The notes beneath the pieces are model-generated. The model worked only from the letters and a program-made list of their open reading frames with translations. It searched no databases and had not been told where the DNA came from. A stretch of DNA of 64,000 bases. It comes from Paulownia fortunei (Eukaryota > Streptophyta > Magnoliopsida > Lamiales > Paulowniaceae). Shown piece by piece: positions 31,851 through 44,325 of the stretch. The stretch spans positions 1,302,001 to 1,366,000 of the forward strand of contig CM033120.1 in the NCBI GenBank assembly GCA_019321725.1. Direction: 5' to 3'. The position numbers were made by a program, and so were the translations under genes. Every line of letters starts with the position of its first letter. Position 1 is the first letter of the stretch.

Positions 31851-33174
31851 TCATTAGGAATTTATGTTAATGTTACTATAAAACAACCTACAAAATTAAA
31901 GTGACATTTTCTGCAGGTGTTATTTTTCCTATGCAGGGACAAAATAAGGAATTTAATATAGTGACGAAAACAAAGTTTGATAAAGAACTTCATATAAAGT
32001 ATAATAATTAAACCTATCTTCAGAAGAAGATGATATTCACATTTTCAAATATATTTAACATATTTTTAGTTGAGAGGGGAACATGCCCTACCCGACTTCT
32101 ATAAGGGTTCGTCACCTGTAGCCATGTGAATTTAATCGCTCAAGAGGAACAATATTAAAATTGGTCAACAGAAAAAAAAAAAAAAAGAAGAGAAACGTTT
32201 GATGTTACCTTTTGCATAGAAGATAGGGAGCTATAATAACAAAAACAAAGGAAAAATGAACAAAGCAATGCATACTAAAACATCAGCAGGAAAATGCTCA
32301 TTATTTTCTCTTTGCACTATAAAATGTTCTTTCTTTGAGAACGATAAAATCAATTTTCTTAACTTAGGATGCATGGGGTATAGATATAGTGATACAAATA
32401 AGATAGGATGTGGACAAATGGTTAAGACCACCTAATATTAAAAAAAAAAAAAACTAAAGCTATTACAAAGAAGGAAGTTTAATATTGAATTACTTCAAAA
32501 GTACTGAAGCCTCAAGGAAAAAGTAAATGATGAAACTTGATATGAATTTGAAACTTTTATACTTAGGAGAATCTAATATGAATCATATGAGGACAATTTC
32601 AATCATGTATAAAATTGACAATCACAAATAAGTTTTCATTCATAGAGAAAAATTCATTTAAGAAAAAGTTTGTTCATTCATGGATAATATTTGCATTGAA
32701 ATGAAGCCTCAAGTTGTGATGGAGACGGAAGGAATGTTTTCATTACCTAAATAATTGGCTTTGCCTGGAGGAATATTTATTGTAATTGTGCTTGTAGCAT
32801 GTTCACATTGTACCTCAAGAATTGCAAACGTCGCCTGATAAATATATATTGTGAATACCTTAACCATGCACTTCAACATGCTCAACCCATGCATCCTATG
32901 CACAAATGTCGCACAAAAATAGTAAGATTGCATTTTTTATACTTATAATTGAAATTTTGGAATTGAAACTTATGATAAATTTAATAAAATTGGAGTAAAA
33001 GTATTTTTAATTCCATTTGTAGCACTTAAATTCTTTATAAAAAAACTATGTAACAAAAATTCTTATTATAAAATTTAAACAAAACAAATGTCTTGTTTTT
33101 CCGTAAAGAATCCAATTGTTAAATAATTACATTTGAATATCCATTTGGCATGTCTTGAATTACACAACCTGAAG

Positions 33175-33254
33175 CCTTCTCTGGCATCTATCCATTGAAG
33201 CAGAATGCAAGTAACCTTCTCTGGCATCTATCCATTGAAGCAGAATGCAAGTAA
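33175..33254 (-). repeat. 40-bp tandem duplication inside START exon
   Basis: Two units (33,175-33,214 and 33,215-33,254) begin CCTTCTCTGGCATCTATCCA. The duplication shifts the frame of S3 in copy 4 and is absent from every other copy. Confidence 0.92.
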
Positions 33255-33409
33255 CGCAAAGAAACATTGACCACTGTCCATGAACCATCAGCATGTTGTT
33301 TACAGTGCCTCATAAAATAGCTCTCACGCGTTGGAACAAGTGGTGGAGGAACTTGAAACTCCGCATTCCTTCTCCCAATGAAATTGCTTGCAGGTTCATT
33401 TCCCGTTAC

Positions 33410-33511
33410 ACTATGCCTCAGAACACATTTGACCACTAATTCTACCATAACAATATAGACACTATGCCTCAGAACACATTTGACCACTAATTCTACCATA
33501 ACAATACAGAC
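33410..33511 (-). repeat. 51-bp tandem duplication inside S2 exon
   Basis: Two nearly identical units (33,410-33,460 and 33,461-33,511) begin ACTATGCCTCAGAACACATT and repeat the start of the NQWSNVFSG exon of copy 4. Confidence 0.92.
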
Positions 33512-36316
33512 AATAAGTCAAGGGGTTGTGTATATTAGTTCTAATTTCCACTTGAAAAAGCCCTCTAAAAGCCTTAATTATGTTTGCCTTTGGGAGGCTA
33601 AAGTCCAAAAATGGCATTTGTGCAGAATGACGCAACTTCTACTCAAACAAGATTTATCCATGCTAATAACATTTGTTTAAAATGATTTTAAAAGTTTGAA
33701 TCCCAACATACAATTAAGTTTTTCGGTATCAAATCTCTCAAAATTTATTTTCAAGAAATTTAGTTCTTAGCAGCAATTTTAAAATTAATTCTTTGCAACA
33801 ACATGTCTAAAGATTTGAGTGTATGTTTTGTGTATCTCTCACAGTCTCAAGATGCTTAATGCATATTGTCATGTCAGAGAGATAGAAACTAGAATTATTA
33901 TATCAACTTTTGCATAAAATTATTCAAATATTCCCCCCTTCGCTAAACTCATCCTATGTATGGAATTAATGAATGGATCAACGACATACCACGTCCATGA
34001 GGATCTCAATAATATTTGAAGGACTACCGACTTCTCACCTTCGTTTCAAGGTGCATTGTTCATTAACCTTCCCAAAATACGCACCTCCATAAACTTCTAT
34101 TCCAATGCTTGGTGTTCTCTTGAAATTTCTTGTAACTGCAAGATTAACTCAATGGAGAAAAGGAGTCATGGTAATGCATCTACTATCAAAATACTTTTCT
34201 CCAAAATCTTGAAATACATCATTAGACCAACATTTTTACAAAAGAAAAACTATAGCATGTCAAATAAGATTGTAAAATTGGAAAAGAAGGCTTTCTTAAC
34301 TGTATTTAGGTGCGCTTGTTTTGGAACCAAACCAAAACTTGACTTGCAATGGTTCCGTACCTAGTTTGCAGCTAAGTTCTTTCCTTTCCTTCTCATCTAG
34401 GTGTGGGCACTTTTTGAAAAATCTGAAATCAATAGTAATTGAACTAATGTCTATAAAAAACCTACAACGTTTTTTAAAGGAAGTTTTATAAAGAACTTCA
34501 TATAAAGTGTAATAATTGCACCTATTTTCAGAAGGAGATAAAGTTCACATTTTTAAATATATTACACCTATTTTTAGTCGAAGGGGAGGACATGCCCCCA
34601 CCTATTTGCAATCATAAGCCATATCAATTATGCGGAATCAAATTGTTATATAATGATCAAATTTTTATATATGCAAAGATCACAACAACATTTTGACAAT
34701 ACAAAACATCGTTTTATATAAGGATATGGATATAATTCTTCGTGAACTAATTAACAGTGTTTATATATGAGAAATGAGGATAAATGAATATATGTTATAC
34801 TCCCTTATACTTCACTCGCAATCATGCATAAACACTATGAAGTATTTTGTCCTTGTTATTTTTGAAAACAAAGTGAGATTCCTTGGGGAAGAATTCATTA
34901 AAAGAAAGTCACAAAAGTCTAATAATCCTCACATATTTGTTGAAAGAAATGTACACAAAAAATGCACTAAAAAATATTAAACTAGGGGTAGAGAACAAGA
35001 GTGAAGGTTGAAGCATGTAGTTACCTCCTTTCGATAGTTCTCATCACCCTGAAAATCAAACACTCTTTTGGGTGGAATAGGAAGCCAAAAAGAATTTGCT
35101 GCACTAATTTGAACACCAGATGACCTGCCATGGGCCATCAACATTTCCTTGCACTTATTGAAAGAGAAAAATTGAATATTACCATCATTATTGAGTATGA
35201 CCATCTAATAAAAAAGGAAAAAAGAAAAAACTAAAGCTATTATAGAGAAAGAAGTTAAATATGAATTACTTTAAAAGTACGAAGCCTCAAGGAAAAAAGA
35301 AAATAAAGAAACTTTATATGAATTTGAAACTTTTATACTTAGGAGAATCTAATATGAATCATAGGAACACAATTTCATTCAAGAATAAAATTGACAATCA
35401 TGGATAAGTTTTAACCCTTAGATAGAATTTCATTCGATAAAATTTTTTCATTCATGGATAAAATTTGAAATCAATTGAACCTTAGGCTATGATGGAGATG
35501 GAAGGATCATTGTCGTTAACTAAGTAATTGGTGTTGCATAGAGGAATATTTGTTGCAATTGTGCTTGCAACACGTTCACATTGTCCCTCAAGAATTGCAA
35601 TCCACATCTTGCTCCAAATGCTAGGCCTATATTAACTAAAGGCCTTTATAAACTGTGAATACCTCGACCCTCCACTTCAACATGCTCAACTCATGTAACA
35701 TGTACACATAAGTCGCACAAAAATAATAAAACTATATTTTTTATACTTAAAATTGAATTTTTTAGAATTGAAATTTATGATAAATCTAATCAAATTTGAG
35801 TAGAAGTATTTCTAATTCTATTTCTAGGGCTTCAATATAAAAACACCTGTAATGTCATGTTTTTCTGTAAAGAATCCAATTGTTCAATACCTACCTTTAG
35901 ATATCTATTTAGCATGTCTTGAATTACACAATGTGGCCTTCTCCGACACAACCACTGAAGCTGAATGCAGTAATCCCAGGAAACATCCACCAATTCTCAT
36001 GTATCATCAACATGTTGTTTATAGTGCCTCACGATATATCTCTCACGAATTGGAAACAAGAGGAACTTGAAACTCCACATTCATCTATTGAATCAAAACT
36101 AATAATCAATGTAAAAAGTAAATTACATTGATTCGTTTATGTGTATTTAATCTTTATCTCCACAATTTGTATAAAGGCATGCCTATGGAAATGATCATTG
36201 AAGTGCATGCCACTAAAATACTATTTTTTTTTTTTTTGTGCAAGTGTGTGCCTATGTGACTATGTGTGAAAGAGAACTTCATTGTACCACTTGTGGAGTA
36301 GTTTCATTCTCCTGAG

Positions 36317-37585
36317 TAGGGGTGGGCATATGAGTTTGGGTACTCGGGTCCTGATCCAACCCGATCGGATTTAATTTTAAAAAAAAAATCGAATATCGGG
36401 TAACCTGATATCCGATTTAAATTTTTCAGGTAGGGTATCGGGTATTATTTCCTTATCCGATCTGGTATCGGGTACTCAAAATTTTATTTTAATTTTTTAT
36501 TTTAATTATTTTATTATTATTATTTTTTTTAAATATCCCTTTCTATTATATTTTTTATATAAACAATCTCTCTTGTTTAATTAATAATGAATTTTGATTA
36601 TTTTTATTTTTATAAAACATCATATTGAGCATTATGTGTGGTCTTGATAAAATAAGATATTTTAGGTTTGAAAATAACAGCTACATGTACGGAAATAAAA
36701 AATGTGATATATTTGTTAAAAAATAGTTTAACAAACATATATTAGATAGTTTAACTTGTAAAAAATATAAAATCAAAACTTGAAACTGTAACCAAACAAG
36801 TTGTAATTATTTTAAAACTAATTGACTAATTGTTATTCTTTTAAAACTATATAATAAACTATCTTTTAATTTGTTATTCTTTTCTAAGTACACATCAATT
36901 ACATAAAAATTATAACTGATTTATCATGCTAGCTTACATCCAACCCAAACTAATTTTTCATATATACAAAAATGTTATAAAGCAAAATTATAATCCTCAC
37001 CATCTCATACAAGATGTCCTCTTTGACTTTTTATATCAAATAACAAAAATCAATTTTGTATTTTACTCTTCCAACACTTTTTTTTACATCTCGTTAAATT
37101 AAATTGAAGTACATAATAGAAATTATATAATAAATTTTCTTTTGTAAAATATGTAATAAATATTTTGAGATTAGAAAAATGAAATAAGAGAGATTAGTAT
37201 ATTATCATTAGATATAAGAGTTTCCCGATTATCCAAAAAATCGAGGATGCGGTTCAACTAGCAGAGACTCTTGGAACAGCTGGAGTAAGAAATCCCCAAG
37301 TGAGCGTCACCATCCCCTTATGAAAGGGCGGTCCTTTTCATCTCTCACTTGAATGTTCGAGCTAATGTAGTTTGTTTGGTAGTCCCTAAGTTTGTTCCCC
37401 ATTCGGTAGTTTCGGACTTCTTTTTTCTTTTCTTTACTTAATTCTAGAATCTTCTTTTGTGCACTATGCTTAAGATATATAATTCAAACTCAGAAAGAAA
37501 GAAATCGGCTTTCCTACCCGAATGAAAGAGCGAGGGTCCGAAGGAGAGAAGCGAAAGGGTCTATCCAACCTAATACCCACCCCTA
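36317..37585. mobile_element. Non-autonomous hAT element
   Basis: The terminal inverted repeats are TAGGGGTGGGCAT on the left and the complement of TAGGGGTGGGTAT on the right. A perfect 8-bp target duplication CTCCTGAG lies at 36,309-36,316 and 37,586-37,593. The empty site is visible in copy 1 near 27,730. The left subterminal region has the GGGTACTCGGGTCC / TATCGGGTA text typical of this plant hAT group. There is no transposase frame. The right 350 bp are compositionally distinct (next entry). Confidence 0.92.
37215..37565. other. Organelle-like DNA block inside the hAT element
   Basis: This block is less AT-rich than everything around it and reads like plant mitochondrial spacer DNA (for example CGGCTTTCCTACCCGAATG and GAGGGTCCGAAGGAGAG). 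It lies between the AT-rich body and the last ~20 bp of the hAT right end. Identification as organellar rests on style only; it could also be unrelated nuclear sequence. Confidence 0.4.
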
Positions 37586-38475
37586 CTCCTGAGAACACAT
37601 TTGACCACTGATTCTACCAATAATAATTCAAACAATAAGTCAAGAGGTTTGTCCATGTTAGTTTAGTTTCCACTTGAAAAAGCCCTCTAAATGTCATAAT
37701 TATGTTTGCCTTTGGGATGCTAAAGTCAAAAGATAGCGTTTGTGCAGAATGAGTTAACTTCTACTCAAACAAGTTTATCCACGTTATTAATGTTTGTTTA
37801 AATTGATTTTTAAAGTTTGAATCCAAACATACGATTACGTTTTCCTTTATCAAATCTCTCAAAAAAATTTTTTGGGAAATTTATTTATTAGCAGCATTTT
37901 TAAATATAATTCTATGCAGCACATGTCTAAAGATTTTAGGGCATGTTTTGTGTTTATCTCTCACACAGTCCCAAAGATGCATAATGCACCTTGTCATGTG
38001 AGAGAGACAGAAACTAGGATTATTACAATTTTTATCATAAAATTATTTCAATATTCCAAACATTTCACTAAACTCATCCTATATATGCAATTAATGGATG
38101 GATCGAATTTGAATCATTTTGGTTTGGGGCTGAATCCTCTTGAAATTTTTTAATCCTTTCGCTTTGAAGTTATGTGTTGTGTTGGTGCTCATGTTGTGCC
38201 TTTAAATAAATAATTCACTAATTCAAACCGAAAAATAATATACATATACACTATCAAAATGTTTTCTCCAAAAATTTCAAATATATTGTTAATGCAACAT
38301 TTTGTCAAGAAAAAACTATAGCATGCCAATTAAGATCGTAAAAAATTGAAAAGGAAGTCTTTTTGTGACTTTTTTTGGGTGTGCATGTTTTGGAACCAAA
38401 ACTTGACTTCCAATGGTTCGATACCTAGTACGCATCTAAGCTCTTTCCTTTGCTTCTCATCTAGGTGTGGGCATC

Positions 38476-38942
38476 TTGGAGTATTTTATTTTATTATTAA
38501 TAGAATATTACTTAAATTGAAAGAACTTTTAGTGAGTGACAACATTATGATAGTCATATCTTTTTTCGAATAGATGTTTTTAAATATTGTAACTTTTAAT
38601 CCAAGAGTTGTATCGTTTTAATGAAACAACATGTTCGTTACAAAATGGTGTCAATCTCTATCTAAGCACCTACTGCCACAAAAATAATTATAATAGCTTT
38701 GAAACTCTTTCCTTCATCTTTCGCTAACATTGTTTTTTAGAAGTTATTGAGAAAAGATCTTCGAAATTGTTCTTTGAAGGCTTTGGGTGATTTGTTGTAT
38801 TTTAAAAGTAATTTTTTGTAAAACCCAGTATCAAAACTAGTAGTGAGAGCAAATATCACTGAAAAAAAAAAGAGTGATTACACACTTCAAATTTTGACTA
38901 TAAATTCTATTTTATTCTCCAGTTCATTGAAAAATCCCAACA
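38476..38942. mobile_element. Solo-LTR-like insertion in homeodomain exon, copy 5
   Basis: This is the same element at the same codon position as 28,626-29,052, here about 40 bp longer, ending CCCAACA before GCACTCC. Identical placement shows that it was inserted before the block was duplicated. Confidence 0.68.
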
Positions 38943-39579
38943 GCACTCCTTGAAAATCTGATATTAATAAAAATTTAAATTAATGTTAATATAAAACAAC
39001 CTACAAAATTAAGTTGACATTTTTTAGAGGTGTTATTATTGCTATGCAGGGATAGAACAATGACTTTAATATAGGGGCAAAAACTGTTTGTAAAAAACTT
39101 CATATAAAGTATAATAATTACATTTATCATAAGAAAATATAGTACATACTTTTAGTTGAGTAGGAGGACATGCCCCTACCCGACTTCTATAGGGTTCGTC
39201 ACTGTTCGCATATTGGTCAGCAGAAAAAATATAAAAACAATTTATGGTACCTTTTGCTTAAAAGATGGGGAGCTATAATAAACAAAAGCAAAGGAAAAGT
39301 AAAAAAATACTAGATCATCAGCAGGAAAATACTCATTACTTTCTCTTTGCACAAGTACATGTTCTCAAAATTACTTTCTCTTTGCACAAGTACATGTTCT
39401 CAAAATTACTTTCTCTTTGCACAAGTAAATGCTCTTTATTTTGAGACTGATAAATTCAAATTTCAAACCTAGGAAGCAAGGGCTATAGATATGGTTGCAC
39501 GGAGATGATAGGATACGATACTGCAAAATTCTTAAAATTTTTAGGATTCAATATGGTGGGGATACGACTATTATACATG

Positions 39580-39584
<5 letters not shown>

Positions 39585-39612
<28 letters not shown>
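39585..39612. repeat. (AT)n microsatellite in array intron 1
   Basis: An uninterrupted AT run at the position equivalent to 29.70 kb and 47.07 kb. Confidence 0.9.
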
Positions 39613-40374
39613 CATTTTAAATTACATAACGACTAATAAGTAATGTAATAGCCAATAAGAATTACCTACCATGGTGTTGCCCTATAAGAACCGACGAACA
39701 AAGAATGATGAGAATTGTGGAGTAGAAATGTAAAATAAAAATTAGAAAATAATAAAAATGAGGGCGGGTTGGGAAAAAAATAAAATAAAAATTGTTGAGA
39801 GGAAGATATATTTGGGTAAAGCAATATGATATGTCAATCAATAAATTGTGAAATGCGAATTTAGTCAATTTATTTATTTTTTATGTTTTACCCCTATATT
39901 TTCAAAAATAGAAAAAAAAAACTCATTGTGTGCTAGGATGTGTCTAACAAGCTCTGTAGCCGTGTTCAACAGACCCTGTCCATATGTTTCAATTTTTTTC
40001 ATCCCACATGAGCCGTATGCAATGAGTCATATTTTGGAGTATTTGTGCATCATATTTCACAACTAGATATACCAACATTAGGGTTCCACTTGTTACCAAA
40101 ACAATAATTAAATAATTAATTAAAACTTGTGCTTTCGTATATTTTTTTATGCGGAGTGTTTTCTCTTTGGCTGTTGATCCTCAATGGAGTTGATGGTTGG
40201 GTCCTAATTCACTACAAATTTGTTAATCTATGATTATCTGTATTTCATCCATTTGGACACTGTTGAGTTTATATCTAATAGTTGTTATCCAATCGTCTTA
40301 CCCTACAAAAAAATGATTTATGTCTCATTTATTCATATAAGCAATCAAACAATTATAAAGAAATAAGAACAATT

Positions 40375-41237
40375 GCATGCAGGAATATTTGTTGCAATTG
40401 TGCTTGCAACACATTTGCATTGTCCCTCAAGAATTGCAATCAAACGTCTTGCTCTGAATGACAATGACATACCTGTATTACCTAAAGGCCAGGCCTGTAT
40501 ATACTGTGAATGGCTCAACCCTCCACTTCAACATGTTCAACCCATGTAACCTATGCACAAAATTCGCACAAAAATAATAAGACTGTTTTTTACACTTAGA
40601 ATTAAAATGTTTTAGAATTGAAACTTATGATAAATCTAATTTAATTTGAGTAGAAGTATTTCTAATTCCATTTCTAGGGCTTCAATTCTTTATAAAACAC
40701 TCTGTAACAAAAATCTAATTTTAAGATTTAAATAATAATAATGTCAAGTTTTTCCGTAAAGAATCAAATTGTTCGTTCGATAACTACCTTTGGATATCCA
40801 TTTGGCATGTCCTGAATTACACAACTTAAAGGCCTTCGACATATCCCAGGAAAGATCCACCAATTCTCATGTACCATCAACATGTTGTTTACAATGCCTC
40901 ACGAAATAGCTCTCAAGAGTCGGAAACATGAGGAACTTGAAACTCCACATTCATCTATAGAAACTAATAATCAATGTAAAAAGTAAATTTTACATTGATT
41001 CTTTTATATGTGTTTAATTTTTATCTCTTCAATTTCAATATGAGCATGCTTATGGAAATAATCACTGAAGCGCATGCCACTAAAATATTAGTTTGTTTTT
41101 TTGTGCAAGTGTTGTGCTTAAGTGACTGTATGTTAAAAAGCACTTCATTGTACCACTTGTAGATTAGTTTCCTTCCCCATATGAAATTGCTTGCCCGTTA
41201 CACTATGCCTCAGAATACATTTGACCACTTATTTTAC
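40375..41237 (-). pseudogene. HD-Zip IV fragment copy 6 (S2-S4 only)
   Basis: S4 is at about 40,375-40,560: WVEHVEVEG is readable, then CGA has become TGA, and a short duplication follows IYRP. S3 is at 40,788-40,954 and S2 at about 41,110-41,237. The left end of the solo LTR at 41,238 falls just at the S2 acceptor. No homeodomain is attached. It pairs with copy 2 in the block duplication, sharing the altered GAATGACAATG phrase after IAILEGQ. Confidence 0.75.
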
Positions 41238-41836
41238 TGAAGAAATATATTGTATAGATAATTTATGTAGTGGTCGGTTAGTGGTCACAAAAGAAAAAAA
41301 AAATTGTAAATGAAATTGGTAGAGATAACAGTAGGTAGTAGTAAAATGTGTAGTATGTGTAGTAGGAGATAATATGATGTAATGGATAGTGGAAGACAAG
41401 TGCAATAGATTTTATTTCCTTCAACTTTGTTCTTTGTTGTTACAAATGAGGCCCCTCCCCTATTTATACTAGCCACCTCCTTAAAATGGACGGTAGAGAT
41501 TTAAATATTTAATGGTAGGAAGTGATCCTCTAGGTTTTTCCTATCATATTCTAAGTATATGCTACTAGATTTTTATTGAAAATATTTTTAGGAATATCAT
41601 ATTCTAAGTATATGCCACTAGATTTTTATTGAAAATATTTTTAGGAAACTTCCTTACGAATATCTTGGATATTTCCTAGAAACTTCTTCATAAAAATATT
41701 TTCTAAAAATATCTATTTCTTTGTTTCTTGGAAGGTTCATTTTAAATATTTATCCTAAAAATATATCTTCTTCCTTCCAAGAAACTTCTTAACAAATATT
41801 TATTATCTATAATTTTCTTTAGAAATGTGCATCACA
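41238..41836 (-). mobile_element. Solo LTR, reverse orientation
   Basis: On the minus strand this reads TGTGATGCAC at its start and ends in CTTCA. It has a TATAAATA box (complement of 41,461-41,468) about 50 bp before an AATAAA-type signal (near 41,410), the order expected within an LTR. The flanks share TTTTA (41,232-41,236 and 41,837-41,841), a likely target duplication with one extra base. No internal region is present. Confidence 0.72.
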
Positions 41837-42537
41837 TTTTATGTGGACAAATGGTTAAGACCACCTAATAATATAAAAAAAGCTAAAGCTATTACAAATA
41901 AGGAAGTTAATATTGAATTACATAAAAAGTACTAAAGCCTCAAGGAAAAAATAACTGATGAAACTTGATATGAATTTGAAACATTTATATTTAGGAGAAT
42001 CGAATATGAATCATATGAAGACAATTTTATTCATGAATAAAATTGACAATCATGGATAAGTTTCATTCATGGATAAAATTTCATTCAAAATAAAGTTTGT
42101 TCATTCATGCATAATATTTGCAACGAAATGAAGCCTCAAGTTGTGATGGAGATGGAAGGAGCATTGTCATTACCTAAGTAATTGGCTTCGCCTGGAGGAA
42201 TATTTGTTTGCAATTGTGCTTGCAATATGTTCATATTGTTCCTCAAGAATTGCAATCCAACATCTTGCTCTAAGTGCCAAACCGATATTAACTAAAGACC
42301 TGAGAAATACATATTGTGAATACTATACACAAAAGTCGCACAAAAATAGTAAGATTGCATTTTTTATACTTATAATTGAAATTTTGGAATTGAACTTATG
42401 ATAAATCTAATCAAATTTGACTAGAAGTATTTTTAATTCCATTTCTAGGGGCTTCATTTCTTTATAAAAATTATATGTAACAATTTTTATTTTTTTTTAT
42501 AATTTAAATAAAATGGAAGTCTTGTTTTTCCCTAAAA

Positions 42538-43014
42538 TTAATTTACATTTGCGATGAACTATCGTTTTTCGTTGCTAAGTTCAGATAAAAAATTAAAATT
42601 TAATTTTTTATATTTTTAGCGACGAAACTTCTTATTGTCGTCGCTAAGTTAGAAAATCTGATTTAGCGGTGAAATATCTTATTTCGTACCTAAGTTAAGA
42701 TAAAATAAAATCGAATAAAAATTGTTAGCAACGAAATCGAAATGCTTCGTCGCTAAAATAGTAAAAAAAATATAAATTTATATATTTTTATCTTTAGCGA
42801 CAAGTAGTGTTATGGCTCGTCGCTAACATTTAAAAATTAATAATATTATATTTAGTTCCGCGATGATATATTGGGATATCGTTGCTAAATTATAAAAAAA
42901 AAATTATACTATTTTTTTCTTATTTTAGAGATGATTTAGGTTTGTGTCGTCGCAAATATTATACTTAGCGACGTACAAATTATTTCGTCGCTATTTTCTT
43001 TTTTTCCTGTAATG
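42538..43014. mobile_element. CACTA-like non-autonomous element
   Basis: The element is rich in alternating GCGACGAA / TCGTCGCTAA motifs. Its right end reads TTTTTTTCCTGTAATG, the complement of a CATTACAGGAAAAAAA terminus close to the CACTACAGGAAAA ends of plant CACTA elements. It interrupts array sequence that is continuous at 33.10-33.13 kb. The left terminus is degraded and no target duplication was confirmed. Confidence 0.6.
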
Positions 43015-44325
43015 TGTTAAATAATTACATTTGAATATCCATTTGGCATGTTTTGAATTACACAACCTGAAGGCCTTCTTCAGCATCTATGCAAGTAATC
43101 CAAGGAAACATCGACCACTCAACATGTTGTTTACAGTGCCTCATAAAGTAGCTCTCATGCGTTGGAGCAATTGGGGCAAGAACTTGGAACTCTTCATTCA
43201 TCTTTTGGAAGCAAAATTAATAACCAAAGTAAAATGTAAATTTTATATTGATTCTTTTATGTGTGTTTAATCTTTATATCCTCAACTATAAAAAGCATGC
43301 CTACGGCCAACAAAATACTATTTCATTTTTTATTTTTATTTTTGTGTGCAAGGGTTGTGCTTATGTGAGTGTGTGTGAGAGCAAACTTCATTATACCAGG
43401 TAGATTCCTTCTCCATATGAAATTGCTTGCAGGTTCTTTGCCCATGACACTAAGTCTCATAACACATTTGACCACTGATTCTACCAATAACAATTTAGAC
43501 AATAAGTTCGTGTATGTTTGCCTTTCGGATGCTAAAGTCCAAAAGTGTCGTTTGTGCAGAATGACTTAACTTCTACTCAAACAATATTTATCTGCGCCCG
43601 TTAACGATTGTTTAAAATTAGTTTTAAAGTTTGAATCCCAACATACAATTAAATTTTTTGGTATCAAATCTCTCAAAATTTAGTTCTTAGCAGCAATTTT
43701 AAATATATTTATATTCGACAACATGTCTAAAGATTTGAGTGCATGTTTTGTGTATCTCTCACAGTCCCAGGGATGCTTGATGCATATTGTCATGTCAGAG
43801 AGACAGAAACTAGGATTATTATATTAATTTTTACATAAAATTATTCCAATATCCCAAACCTTTCACTAAACTCGTCCTATGTATGCAATTAATCGATGGA
43901 TCAAAGACATATCACGTCCATGAGGATCTCAACAACATTTGCAAGACACGTCACAAAAACAGCAATTTCTCGCAATGCCTCGTATTTGAATCCTTTTGGT
44001 TTGGGGCCGAATCCTCTTAAAAATTTTGAAACCTTTCAATTCGAAGTTCTGTGTTGTCTTGGTGCTCATGTTGTGTCTTTAGATAAATAATTCACTAGTT
44101 TGAGACTCCAAAAATAATATCCATGTACCTACTATCAAAATATTTTTTCAAACATATTGTTAGAGCGAAATTATTTCAAAAAAAAAAACTATAGCATGCC
44201 AAATAAGATTGTAAAAAAACCTTTGTTTGAGTGCGTTTGTTTCGGAACCCAAACTTGACTTGCAATGGCTCCATACCTAGTACGCAGCTAAGCTCTTTTC
44301 TTTGCTTCTCATCTGGATGTGGGCA

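Larger units (their letters stand above)
32740..34420 (-). pseudogene. HD-Zip IV fragment copy 4 (best START exon)
   Basis: S4 is at about 32,745-32,915, degraded in its middle. S3 is at 33,131-33,366 and is the longest readable START piece: [17 protein letters not shown], then RHCKQHADGSW and HSASMDRCQRR, then a frameshift from a 1-bp loss and a 40-bp duplication. S2 is fused directly to S3 without the usual intron (33,367-33,511). The S1 end (VEILMDV with a GT donor) is at 33,980-34,010. E2 is at about 34,320-34,410 with no LTR insertion. An open frame of 103 codons (33,188-33,499) spans S2 and S3 but is not a gene. Confidence 0.78.
34977..40310 (-). pseudogene. HD-Zip IV fragment copy 5 (with C-terminal remnant)
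   Basis: E1 is at about 40,125-40,310, E2 at about 38,393-38,475 plus 38,943-38,955 (split by solo LTR), and zipper/START at 38,100-38,210. S2 is at about 36,240-36,316 and 37,594-37,616, split by a hAT element. S3 is at 35,895-36,084 and S4 at about 35,500-35,695. Downstream, at 34,990-35,145, is the array's only piece of the region after START: AANSFWLPIPPKRVFDF then GDENYRKE and a GT donor. This is the conserved SFWxPxPPKRVFDFLRDENxR block of the family. S4 carries the same two stops as copy 1, and the VEILMDV segment is missing in both. Confidence 0.8.

Noticed and set aside
33188..33499. Functional short START protein
   Set aside because: The 103-codon frame depends on an intron loss and a duplication, ends out of frame before the PSGC motif, and has no start in context.
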